This document shows positions 22,401 to 33,700 of a stretch of DNA of 64,000 nt, piece after piece (the stretch's first letter is position 1; every line of letters starts with the position of its first letter). The DNA is from Brachionus manjavacas. Taxonomy: Eukaryota; Rotifera; Eurotatoria; Ploima; Brachionidae. The DNA lies in contig JAHQIY010000017.1 in assembly GCA_019054805.1 (NCBI GenBank), forward strand, positions 930,001-994,000. The letters are read 5' to 3'. The notes beneath the pieces are model-generated. The model was given only the letters and a program-made list of their open reading frames with translations. It did no database searches and was not told the DNA's origin. Made by a program: the position numbers and the translations under genes.

Positions 22401-23790
22401 GGTCGAAACGCCTCGGTTTTTTATAAATTTGTTTGTACTTGTTCTCTTAATTAAGTTAAAATTTTAAAATAAATTGAAACTGTTTTATTCTAATTAAATT
22501 TTTAAGAAAATGATCCAAAATTGTTAATAAAAATTTTTTCAAATTATATTTTTTTTAGCTGTCCTTCTCATTGACATTCCAAGGCTATTTTCATCAGATC
22601 ACAACCTAATTTATTTTGTCATCTGTAGTGGCTGATTTTTTTCGACTATTTTTAGTTAAGTTTCTTCCCTTATCAAATTTTTGTACCTCATTCTTAGATT
22701 TTTTTTCTCTTCAGAATATTTAAAAATGACACAATTATGAAAAACTAAGCATTTTAATCTCTGCTTCATTCATGAATCATTTTATTGATTTTGACTTTTT
22801 TTTTCAATTAAAACAGATCATGAGAAAATTCAGTTTTTCAAAAAGAAATAAAAGAAACAAAACTATTCAGTTGTCATCAAATTTTTTTAATAAACAAATG
22901 CAATATGTCTTTGAAAAGATACAAAGAAAAATGACCATTTAATTTAATTTTTGAAAAGCTATTTATATATTTTTTTAGTTTTAAAATTCTTGAATTTTTA
23001 TTTTATTTTTACATTGCCTAAATAATCGCAAATTACCGAAACTTTTAACTTGCGAATACATGTTTAATTTGGACTCCTTAGTGATCCTTTATTTAGTATA
23101 GTTTTTCCAGTTAAAAAAAACATTTTCGTTTTTTTCGAAAATATTTCGTTGAAGATGAACACAATTTCTTGGTCATCAATTTTACGTCGGTAATTTACGC
23201 TTTATTTTCAAAAATTTAAATTTAGATAAAATCAAAAATAAATATAAATTTCATCAATTTTATTTTAAAATTTTTTAATTTTAAAAAAAAAGTTCTATTA
23301 AATATTTAGAAGATTAGGAGCATATAAATGATTGAGAAGGTGTTTGAGCTTTTACCATTTTGGTCAGTTTTCTTTTGCTTGACTGCATTAGCTTCTTGTA
23401 ACAATTTTTAACTCGGACCCGGAAAATGAAGACCTTTATGTTTTTGTGAGTTATGATAAATTATATTAGGTGTTAGTTTTTTTTGTGAATAATGATATTT
23501 TTTCTTAATCAGTGTTTGAAAAGTATTAGCTATGACTAAAAGAGGACACTTGATACATAAGAACACATAAAAATAAAAAATGCTAATCAAAATTCTAAAA
23601 AGATTAACCAACACATTAATTTTTTGTATAACAAGTGAAAAAGATTAAAAACAACAAAAACTAAATTTAATTTTTTTTTTCTGTTACCAACACATAATTG
23701 CTAAATCAATTCTAAAAAATTTAATTTTTTTTAATTTGTTAAAAACACATATAATTTAGAGCAAAATGAGAAAAAAATTGAATGGATTTT
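22400..23790. other. AT-rich stretch, no gene seen
   Basis: No coding feature or recognisable transposon protein; a weak minus ORF at 23408-23614 has no supporting features. Confidence 0.4.
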
Positions 23791-23791
23791 T

Positions 23792-24300
23792 ATGACCCAG
23801 CTTAAGTCCGAAGTCGAACTCGAATTTTTCTTAAAACAATTTCCATCTGCGCCTACAAAAAATTCAAATAAGAACAATTTTACATTATGCTCAGATAATA
23901 CAGACTTACATAAAATGAGAGTTTCGTATCAGTTTTGTGAATGTTCAGCTAAATGCCAAACTCGTTATTTAACATCAAAATGTCAAAATTCCGGCGCAAT
24001 AACACTTAAGGGTATTAACTTGCATCAGCCTTTGGAAAATATTCCGAATGAACCAGCTAAAAAGCAAAATGGTATTTCACCGAAATTTAAAGAAATAATC
24101 GATGAGTTACTTTACCGCAATATATCTCGGCCGTATAAAATATACCAAGACATTTTATTAAACAATTACAATGATCATGCAAGACCAAGTTTGTTACATT
24201 TCATCAGTCAATTTAGAAAAATTACTTACTTCGATACCCGAAAGAGATGAAGCTGAGGCATCCAACACTTCTGCAAGCCGATATTTAGTATAAATTCTTG
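23792..24300 (+). pseudogene. FLYWCH-like N-terminal piece of a MULE-type transposase
   Basis: ORF to 24250 with a Cys/His cluster (CECSAKCQTRYLTSKC, then a His in INLHQP) like the FLYWCH zinc domain that starts many animal MULE transposases. It is followed by an F-K-E-I-I-D-E-L-L segment with RPYKIYQDIL and HFISQFRK, also usual in that position. The frame shifts near 24230 (ERDEAEASNTSASR continues in another frame to 24291). No transposase core follows. An N-terminal relic. Confidence 0.45.
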
Positions 24301-25549
24301 CTCAATTTTTTATTCAGTGTATTTGTCCTTAACTAAGGACTTTATTTGTAATTTAAATTTTTCTATTGAGAAAAATGTTAGCTTTAAATCAAGTATCTTA
24401 ATGAATTTTAATTTAAATTATTTGAAAATAGAAACCAGAAAATAAACCTATTTTTATTTGATTTTTGCTCATTATTATCTTTAAATTATATGAAAAATTA
24501 AAAAATAATTTTTAATAATTAAATAAATTATGATGTATCTAAAGAATTTTTCATTCATGAATTTAGGTGAAATGGTTCCCAACTCATCAATGGTTCATCT
24601 ATCATTTTGTCACAGAATTTTTTTATTTCTATTATATTATTTTTTTATCATGGCTAAGCCAAGTTTATTTTAAAAATTCGACAGGCTAATGTCGCCTGAT
24701 GGCAAAAATATTTTTTAAGGGATGTATCAAATAAGAAATTATTAATTTAAAAAGATTTATTTTTATTTATTATCTGTAAGCTGATACTTAAGAATGAGCC
24801 AAAGTAACCGATTTTTTAATAATGGACTTAAAATGTGCACACATATTCATTTATTTACAATAAATAAAAAAATTGTATTAAACGTGTTGTATTTTCTATT
24901 TTACAAAGAGTTTTGTCACAATTTTCAACGTCACCAATTATGGCCCATTCTATGAAAACAACAAAATAAATTTTAACAAAAATTTTGCAACACAGCTTAT
25001 CGTAGTTATTTTTACACACAATTTTAGACTAGTCATAAAATATGTTGGATTCATATTTAAAAAAAGAAAACGTCTCTAGATAAACAAAAAACTTGATAAC
25101 CAAACTCAAGATAACTAGATCTAATCAAAGTATTTAAAACAAAAAAGGGCCAATTAGTCTAAACTAGCATTTTTCTCAGTCTAAATCTCAAAGTTTTACC
25201 ATAACAGAACAGAAAATAAAAACAAAAAAAAAATAAAAATCTTCTTTTTTTTATTTTATTAAAACATGAAATGAATTTTTTCAAACAAATTTAATGAAAC
25301 AAATTGAACTCAAATGAAGCAAAATTAAATAAATTGATGTTAAAAAGAACAAAAAAAGAAAAAATCAAATAATGCACACAAATAATCAAATGGTGAAAAC
25401 GGAAGACCAAAAACAACAACAAAAAAAATGTTAAAACTTAAATTAAACTCAGAATTTTCAATAAAATTAAAAGCTTTTGTTTTTAGTCTAGATAAATGGA
25501 TTAACTCTATGTACACTATAATACATCATTAAGAATCATTATTCACAGA
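24301..25549. other. AT-rich stretch, 3' flank of the CDK inhibitor gene
   Basis: No gene recognised. The part nearest 25550 is probably the 3' UTR of the minus-strand gene. Confidence 0.4.
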
Positions 25550-26543
25550 TCACTGCGATCCACCACTGGTCTTTCTCTTGCGTTGTTTGAACAAGTCTTG
25601 AAAAAAAAAAAAAATGAAAAAAAATTTATTTTCTTTAGCTTTTAATTTATTGATCAAAAAAAAGAAAATTACCAAGCAAACTTTGCTGTTTTAAATTGTC
25701 CTTTTTGTCCGCTTGTTTGACCTTGTTGAGCGCGCTGAGATTTTGCGCACTGCGCAACGTGTCCCTTCTGTTTTCACTAAAAGTAATGATCAAACTTTGA
25801 GTCAACTTTTTGCCTTCGTTGAGGCGAGTCCTATTGCGCCGTGTCCTCTTAGCCAGCGGCTTTTTCACCAAAGCATCCTTGCACTTCTTGTTCTCCTTGT
25901 CCTCGGAGCATTCTTTGCTCAAGTTGTTGATCAATTTGAGCCTGCGCTGGTACTTGTAGAACTGGGGCACTGCCAGCGCCTCGTCCTCCTCCTCTTCGGT
26001 CTCTGTTTCGTCGTCGCACAAAGACGATCTGTTTTTGTAAACATGGTCGACCTCCCGCTTGTCGAAGGCCGATATGACAAAGTCCGGGTTGAGCGAAGTG
26101 TCAAGCAAGTGGTCGGGCAGCGACAGGGACTGGAAGGCGGATGGCGCGAAGTAAGTGTTCACTCTGATCCAGTCGTAGCGCTGGGAGTCGTTGAGCGACA
26201 AGTCGTTTAGGCTTTTGGACGCGCGGCTCATGTTCACCGGCCTCAGTCTCTCGAAGTCAAAGTTCCACTGTTGCTTCTGCTTTTCGATTTGTTCCTTCCA
26301 CATTTCGGTCAGGTCCCGGTTGAGCTGGTCGTGGTTGAGGCGGATGCCGAACAGGTTTCGTTTGATTATGGAGCGGTCGTGCTTGGGCGATGATGTGGCT
26401 GGCGAGCTGGACCGCTCCGGTGTGGAGCTCGCCTTGGGACTCTTGAGACCCGATGGCTTGTTCTGCTTTATGGGCTTGAACATTTCTTTCACTGACTTCA
26501 TAGGCGATTGCTTCGCCTGGCTCCTCAACACTTTGCTTCTCAT
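25550..26543 (-). CDS. Cip/Kip cyclin-dependent kinase inhibitor with PIP-box-like tail
   Basis: Exons are complement(25673..26543) and complement(25550..25596), donor GTAATT, acceptor T-run CAAG, phase-1 join, 305 aa. The CDI domain (residues 62-128) starts with the cyclin-binding RNLFG and includes LNRDL, QWNFDFERLRP and YDWIRV, as in p21/p27/Dacapo, with a longer insert before YDW. An acidic stretch (ETETEEEEDEA) and basic NLS-like runs (KRTRRNRTR) follow. The tail encoded across the splice, QQSLLDLFKQRKRK (286-299), fits a PIP box (Q-x-x-L-x-x-L-F) with Asp at position 6 and a Lys four residues after it, close to the CRL4-Cdt2 degron of p21; Leu replaces the degron Thr. Likely role: nuclear G1/S inhibitor of cyclin-CDK that also binds PCNA. 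Composition is much less AT-rich than the flanks. Confidence 0.92.
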
Positions 26544-26975
26544 TTTACTTTTCTAGACTGAGAAAAATTTAAATTTTTTTTTAAACCGGAGTGGTGTACG
26601 CTTTTAAAAAGATTTAGACACTCACTCACTCACTCACTTAATCACGCAAACACACACAGAAAAGTGGGAATAAAAGAGTGAGCTGATCAGATGGGAGCTT
26701 TGCATTGTCTTTTTTAAATAAATTATTTTGAATAAATTTTAAATTCAACCTTAATTTTTAAATAGTTTTTTTCTTGTTTAGTGGACATAACTGCAGATGC
26801 TTGCAAACTATTTACAAGATACTCGTGCAAGTATTTAAGTTGAATGTCGATTGAACATTTTAAATGGAAATTTTTTTATTCTATTTTAGTTCTTTTTTTG
26901 TTTTTGCTTAATTGCGCAGTGATTTTTTGTACAAAAAAAAAATTTAACAAAACTTCCTTTATATTGTCTTCAACT
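26544..26975. promoter_or_regulatory. Upstream region of the CDK inhibitor, with (ACTC)n microsatellite
   Basis: About 430 bp with no ORF, directly upstream of the minus-strand start codon. It has an (ACTC)5-like run near 26619-26638 and CACACACA nearby. A promoter is assumed from position only. Confidence 0.35.
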
Positions 26976-26977
26976 TT

Positions 26978-27450
26978 GATCCTTGACAACTAGATTGGAG
27001 ACTTTAAATTCGCGGGCAAACAAAAAATGACACAGCTTGAGTTATTTTTAGTCGTTTTTAATCAAATTTGAAAAAAATTTAAACAAATAATCAAATAAAA
27101 TGATAAATAAAGACTAGACAAATTTTTTTTTCCCTAATTTCGATCTTGGACAACTAAACATTGACATAAAAGCTTTTCAATTTGAAAAAAAATTAAAACT
27201 CTGATAAAAATGACTAACAAAAACTAGGCAAAAATTTTGGTTATTTTTTTATTTAATTTTGATCTCGGACAATTAGATATTGACTTTATAGTTGTTCAAT
27301 TTAAAAAAAAAATATGAAACTGAAAAAATGATTAATAAAAATTAGTCAAAAAATTGATAATTTTTTTTAGTTACGAAGTTATGAATATCTAGTTGCTGAC
27401 AACTAGATATTGGACTTTATAGTCGCGGATAGACAAATATTGACACAGCT
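26978..27450. repeat. Degenerate tandem repeat, four copies of about 120-165 bp
   Basis: The motif GAT-C-TTGGACAACTAGA plus TATTGACTTTATAG recurs at about 26979, 27142, 27261 and 27391. The first and last copies also share GACACAGCTTGAGTT. Copies have diverged and differ in length. No coding potential. Confidence 0.65.
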
Positions 27451-27479
27451 TGAGTTTCTTTTGGTCAATACTATTTAAA

Positions 27480-29480
27480 TTTAATTTAGAAAAAAAACTC
27501 GTTGTGGCCGTAACGACAAATTTTATCATGAGATAAAAATCATGAGAAAATAGAATTATATAAAGTTGAAAAAAGTGACTATTTATTTGAGAATAATGAA
27601 AATGAACTTAAATAGTTTTGTTTTAAAAATAACAAGAACAGTTTTGTTTAAAAAAATATTATCTATTCAAATTTTGCACCGTATTCTAGTTAATTAAAAA
27701 TTCAGAAAAAAAAGATTAGTTGTATTTTTAAGAACTAGAAAAGTTCAAATTTTTTCCTTTTGATTTTAGAGTGAATTATTTAAATCGGCGCATACAAAAT
27801 TAGCTTTGATCAAATTTTTTATCTTATCTAGTTTTGGGACTCATTAATTATTTTTATTTATTTTGCTAACACTAAAAACAAACAACAAACTGTCCGAATA
27901 TAAATAAAATAAAAGTGCAAAATATACAAAAAATTGGCAAGATAAAGTTTATCATCAATTCCAATTCAGATTCGATTTTTCCTATATAAATTTTTGTTTA
28001 GATTATAAAAATTATTAAAAAAAATTCAATATTTTAAATGAAGTAAAATATTAATAAACTTAGATTTATCAGAATTCTTCATTGAAAAAAATATTCTAAG
28101 CATTTATCTTGTAACATTAATTCTGGGCAAAAATCTATGGTCAACTTTTTAAAACGATTGGAATGTAAATGATGACAGATTTAAAAAATTTTGATAAATC
28201 AAAAAATCTAAAAATTTTCTTGAGAAAACTAAAAACAAAACTTTTAATTACTTTAAAAATTTGAAATTTAACTTTATTTTGTGTAACTTAGCTATTTTTG
28301 GTGTAAAAATAAATATTTAAAAAATTTAATTTTTAATAATTTTCTAAAGAATTTCCTCAAGCATTTTATTTTCTATTATCTAAAAATTTTATTTTCTACT
28401 TAGATTCCTGATCATCGACAGAAAAATGTTTCACCAAAAGTGTCAAATAAAAGAAAGGTAGAAAATTTAGATTTTAAATTAATATTTAATGATGAAAATT
28501 CCGTTTTTAAGAAAATTCCGAAGTTATTGATTCAGACACAGACATTTTTGTTATTTAATTTTTTGTCTAAATTTAATTTAATTAAAAAAATAGAGAAGAT
28601 CAATGAAGAATTAACTTTTTTTTTTATTAAAAATGTGTTTTTTTAAAGACTATTTTGTTACAAAAACGCATTTTTGGTTTTGGTTGTGTTTATAAGCTTT
28701 TTAATGACTTTTTCATTAATGAGCCATTAAATTCGATACAAAAATTAAAATAGAACACTCCAGTTTTTCATTTTTTTTCAAATATTAAATAAAATAAATT
28801 AACCCCAAATTTGATAGAAGTCCACTTTTTTATTTATTGTGACACTTATTCTATGAAAATGACACATTTTATTAATAAAAATGAAGACTAATTTTTAGCA
28901 AATGAACTCGATTTATATAATTTTTGTGAATAGAAAATGTATATTTTTTAAAATCTCTATAGATAACCTTTAAATAATAAAATAAAAAATAAAAAATTAA
29001 ATTGAATTTGACATGTGTAATTTAATTAAGATTTTGTCAAACAAAAAATTGGTTTAATATTATTAAATTAAAAAAAAATCATAATTCTTTATTTGGATTT
29101 ATTTCAAATTATTCTTTACTCCGTCTTAGCTCATTATCAGAAACTAATCTGAAAAGAATTCAGGCAATTCAAAATTTCGAACCCTTTAAAGACAGACAGA
29201 TTTTTTGAAGATCAAAATTTTATGTCTTCTAATTTATTTTATTACTATTAATTGATTTTTAAATTACTTATATTTTTTTATTTGAATTTTTTCCATAAAT
29301 TAGATAAATAGAACCCATAAAATCAATACCCCAAATTTTGAATAAAAAACCAAAAATTTTAATTTATCTAATCTGTACCCAGCTATGCTCCTTCAGAATA
29401 AGAAAAAAATATATTAACAAATTAATTTATTACATTTAATTAATAAAAATAAAAAATAAATTATTAATAAATTAAAAATG
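27480..29480. other. AT-rich stretch with one exon-like block
   Basis: Mostly featureless. At 28404-28457 a TTCTACTTAG acceptor, an open segment (IPDHRQKNVSPKVSNKRK) and a GTAGAA donor resemble an internal exon, but I could not join it to anything. A LINE 3'-tail motif in inverted orientation lies at 29373-29400. Confidence 0.3.
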
Positions 29481-29489
29481 AATATGATA

Positions 29490-29620
29490 TTTCAGGCCAG
29501 GATTGAACTATTCTGTTCCATTGGTCGTCAGGCTGAACGAAGAATATAGAGAGGGTTTCGAATCAAGATTTATAAAACGAGTAAGATACAACGTAAACAG
29601 TCGGACATTAAGTAGTTGAT
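29490..29620 (+). mobile_element. LINE 3' fragment, same family as 10.1 kb
   Basis: Closely similar to 10548-10650 (GGACTGAACTATTCTGTTCCATTG-like block through GGTTTCGAATCAAGAT), translating to YSVPLVVRLNEEY. Confidence 0.65.
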
Positions 29621-29742
29621 ATTGTATGTATTATTGTGTAATTGTTGTTATTGATTAGAAAATAACAAATGTTATCATTTAACAACTCTAGCTGCATGTA
29701 AAAATTTGCAATTTTTACTCAGATGGATGGATACTTATACAT

Positions 29743-30015
29743 ATGCTAATACAAGCTTACCGAAAAAAGGGGAGACCAAAAGATACAACTGGAACGCGCG
29801 AACATCAGCAAAAAGAAGCACAAGCTTCACTTTCGGCACCAAAAGGATTTGAATCTGATGACTTTTCAAATGATGTGTCAATACAAGAAAATGAATCCAA
29901 TAGACCAAGAATAGATTCAGTTACACGAGAACAAAAAAATTTTTGTGAAATATGTGGAGCTAAAATGACTAAGAAGAGATGTTGGGCTTGTTCTAATAAA
30001 TGTGGTAAAAAATAA
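29743..30015 (+). CDS. Short ORF with AT-hook-like and zinc-knuckle-like motifs
   Basis: 90 aa. YRKKGRPKDT near the N-terminus resembles an AT-hook. The C-terminus has paired Cys (CEICG then CWAC and C), which could bind zinc. Unlike its flanks it is protein-like throughout. It may be the end of a transposon protein, or a small host gene whose upstream exons I cannot find. Confidence 0.4.
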   Translation: MLIQAYRKKGRPKDTTGTREHQQKEAQASLSAPKGFESDDFSNDVSIQENESNRPRIDSVTREQKNFCEICGAKMTKKRCWACSNKCGKK

Positions 30016-30734
30016 AATTTTTAGTGGTAGAAGAAAATATTTTTTTTTATACTTTTGGTATTTTTTCAATTAATTTTGTGTCAATGTGAAATAAGTGTTA
30101 TTTTAATTTTTAATTTTTTTTCTCATTAATTGGCATAATTCAAATAAAATCGGGATAAAAAAATTAAATTTGGGGGAATTTTATTCAATATTTGGGGTAT
30201 ATTAAATTAAAAAGACAAAAATATATGAAAATTTATTTGAAAAAGCTTGATTTAGGTGATGCAAAAAAAATCTTTTTCATTTTTGTTTTTGCTTTTTTTT
30301 CCAAATAATGCTGTCAACCTTGGAAAACAAGACTTTTACTTCAAGTTCAACCAGCAATAAAAAGTAAAGAAATGTTTCGAGAAAGTACGTGACACAAAGT
30401 TTGGAACAAAAAAAACCTAGAGACACATTGACTCCCATTAGATTTCCAAAAAAGGTTCGAAAACGATTAAAAAAATAAGAACTAATTCTAATATATTTTA
30501 TTTTTATTATTTTTTTATCAATTTCTTCTTAATTACTGAAATTTAAGTTCAATTTTGTTAAAGAGGTGTCAATAATTTGTTGACAGACATATGACAAAAT
30601 GTAGCACTGAGGAAATCGAATAGATGCTGATACAAAAATGTCTCTTTAGGCAAAAAGAAAAAATTTCTTACAATTTATTTTAAAAAAAAATTTATACATA
30701 AAAGGATTTAAAGACAACAACAAAAAAATTTCAA
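30016..30734. other. AT-rich spacer and 3' end region of DHX35
   Basis: No gene. An AATAAA on the minus strand at 30674-30679, about 55 bp past the DHX35 stop, is a plausible polyadenylation signal. Confidence 0.45.
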
Positions 30735-33700
30735 TCAGCTTAGTTTAAGTCGCTTGTCATTAGTTTCCCGTATTTCCCTGTCAGTTCCGAACTCGTAATA
30801 ATTTGGCACTAATTCATGCAACCATTTGCAATCAACCACACTCAAATCCCTGATTAAATAAGTGGTTTTTGACTGAACAATGTCATTATAAATGACATAT
30901 TTAGGTGCCGGTTGGTCAACATTTGCCAAGAACAGATTTATCACAGAACTCGGGTGCACTTTCAGAGAAACATTTGACTTTAGGTGTCTATAGTCTCCAG
31001 AATAGTGGGCTCGAGCTGCATTGGCAAAAAAAGCCGTGCAGAGACAGCGCAGAATCGGCTCGGTTCTGTCACCACACGAAGATGACATGTCTATTTTAAA
31101 CTTCCTCAAAATCATTCTCAATTGCTCCCTGATTTGGGTGGCTCGTATCAAAGACTTGAAGTTCAGAAAATTTGACTGGCACCAATTTGGTAGGGATTTT
31201 TTATTCTTGGACAGTTTGTCCGTAAAACTTTTGTACACATTTAATAAAGTTAAATGATCACCTTCAGTGCAGGTGAATTTGAGCTTTGATTTATCAGCCT
31301 GTATCTTTCTGCCAGATGGAGTGTTGAACACGTGCTGGACTTGGAGCATGGCTATTATGCTCAGCATTTCTTGTGCGCAGCCAAATTTTTCCGAGTTTAT
31401 CAAAGCTTTGGAATAAGTCGGGTGTAGAGGAAATTCAGCCATTTGAAAGCCTAGTGGATTGGTGAGCTTAGAGTTGTGGTCTAAGGCTTCCAAAGCGTGC
31501 AGCAGCTCAAGAGTGTTTATCAGGTTTTTGGATGGTGGTGCGGACAGAAAGTCAAACTTGCATATGTTGTCCATTCCGAGGGCTTTTAGCTGAATAACAA
31601 CTGAGGCCAGGTCACAACGTTGCATCTCTGGTGGAGTGTGCTGTTTCATGCTTTGGAATTCGGTCTCAGGGTAGAGACGAAAAGCTTTGCCAGAGCGGTA
31701 TCGTCCCGCTCTGCCCGCTCGCTGATTAGCACTTGACTTTGAGCATGGCACGGTTATTAGACTCTCGCTGCCCAAGCGAGAATCATAAGCTTTTAGCTTC
31801 ATGAAGCCTGAGTCTATGACATACACTATTCCGTTTATGGTCAAACTAGTCTCGGCTATGTTTGTAGAGACAATTATTTTGCGGCACGATTTGGGTGTCC
31901 TTTCGAATACTTTTAGCTGCTCGGAAACCGGAAGTGAGCCGTACAGTGCCAGAATCCAAAGTTTTTTGAAATTCTTCTTCTTTAAAGATTTAAGCTCAGT
32001 GGCTTTTTCAATCAGCTTTGATACTGCTTCGTCAACTTCATCCTGTCCTAAACAATATTTAATTTTTTCTATTAATTAATTTGTTGAATTAACAAAAAGT
32101 AAGAAAAAAATTTATTTGATAAATTGACACTTCTGTTTAATTTGTCGTTTCAAAGAAGTTTTAATCTTTTCTTTACTTTCTACCATATGGATTATTTTCA
32201 TAGAATTGATAATTTAAAAAAATCTAGTCCTTTGCCAATTCTGGAGCTTTTTTTGTCATATATTTAATAAATTAATTTTCCTTCTACAAAAGAATGAAAT
32301 TTTTGTGGAACTGCCTAATTTTACATTTTGTTTTTAATTTTTCTCTATTTTGATATATTTCAAAATTCTTATGAAATTTATAAAGGGAATAAATATTTTC
32401 ATCATCAAATAAATCAGAATTTGGCATCAAATTTTTACTCAAATTTATCATCAAAATAAAATTTTGTCCAACAAAATTAAATTTTTGTCATCAAAAATAT
32501 TTTTTTAACAACAAATAAAAAATAAATTAACAAGATATTTTTTTTACATCAAATTTTTTTCTCTAAATCAAATAAAAAAAATTACGCTTCAAAAATAAAT
32601 AAATAAAGCTTTCAATCCACAATTCAAATTAAATCAATAGTTAGTTCAAAAAAGCCCAAGATTTAAATATGAAAAAAATTAGAAAATATTTCGATGATTT
32701 TGTAAATAATGAAAGCATAAAATATTAGCTGATGTAAATGAAAATAAATGGTTATAATAATACGAGAATTTTATATGATTGTCCAAGATATTCAAAGTGT
32801 TATTTTATTTTATATTGCGTTTCAGAATAATTTACCAAAATTCTGACAATCCTAGAACACTTGATGTTGGTGAAAAAAGAAATCGTGGTTGACCTAAACT
32901 AAACTGGTCAAAAAAGCTTAATTGAGATTGTTTTTTTTTATATTTTATATTCCACTTGATTTTGGTTATACTAATTATTTTATTTGATGATAAAAAAAAT
33001 TTTTGATGCATACTTTGGAATTAATCTAAATTTTCGTGTTTTTTAATGATGAATTTATTTGAATTGATTCATATATATTTTTTTTGATGAAATTTTAATA
33101 AATTTGGTGATGAAAATAAAAATATTTTGGCGATAAATTTCATTTTTTTGATGTTAAAATTTTGATGTTATTTACTCAATTTTTTGATGATACAATAAAT
33201 ACCACCCATTTTTAAATGCTAATAAAAATTCAATATTTTAAATTTTCTTGAGTGCTATAAAATGCTTGATTATAATGAAAAGAAGTTTTTGAAATTTAAT
33301 TTAATCGTAAAATTAAAAAATGCTCAATAAGGCAAAAATGATATCAATATAAAATAATTGCTATTTAATTAAATTTTTTAAATTTATTCGATTCTCAAAT
33401 AATTTGTGTAAATTAAAAACGTTTTTTTAACCTAAAATATGCAAGGTGTGAAGTTACTTTACCAAAACATTTGATATAAGCTGAAAATTGTACACAGTTT
33501 TTAACAAGTGAGATCAATTTTTCAGAATTTTTAGGATTCAGGCTATCGACAATTTACTAAATTATAAGCCTTTTAAAAATCTGATCATCACTTTAATAAA
33601 AAATTTTGTTTTGGTAAAATTATAAAAGAAATAAATTTGTTATGAATTTTAAATAAAATTTACATTTCTTTTCTAAATTTTATTCAAAAATAATTAATAA

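Noticed and set aside
25713-26556. Long plus-strand ORFs opposite the CDK inhibitor
   Set aside because: Antisense shadows of a GC-richer exon; the minus frame has the clear CDI domain.
28404-28646. Exon-like block followed by a 68-aa ORF
   Set aside because: Splice-like borders exist but I found no partner exons; the downstream ORF is AT-type noise.
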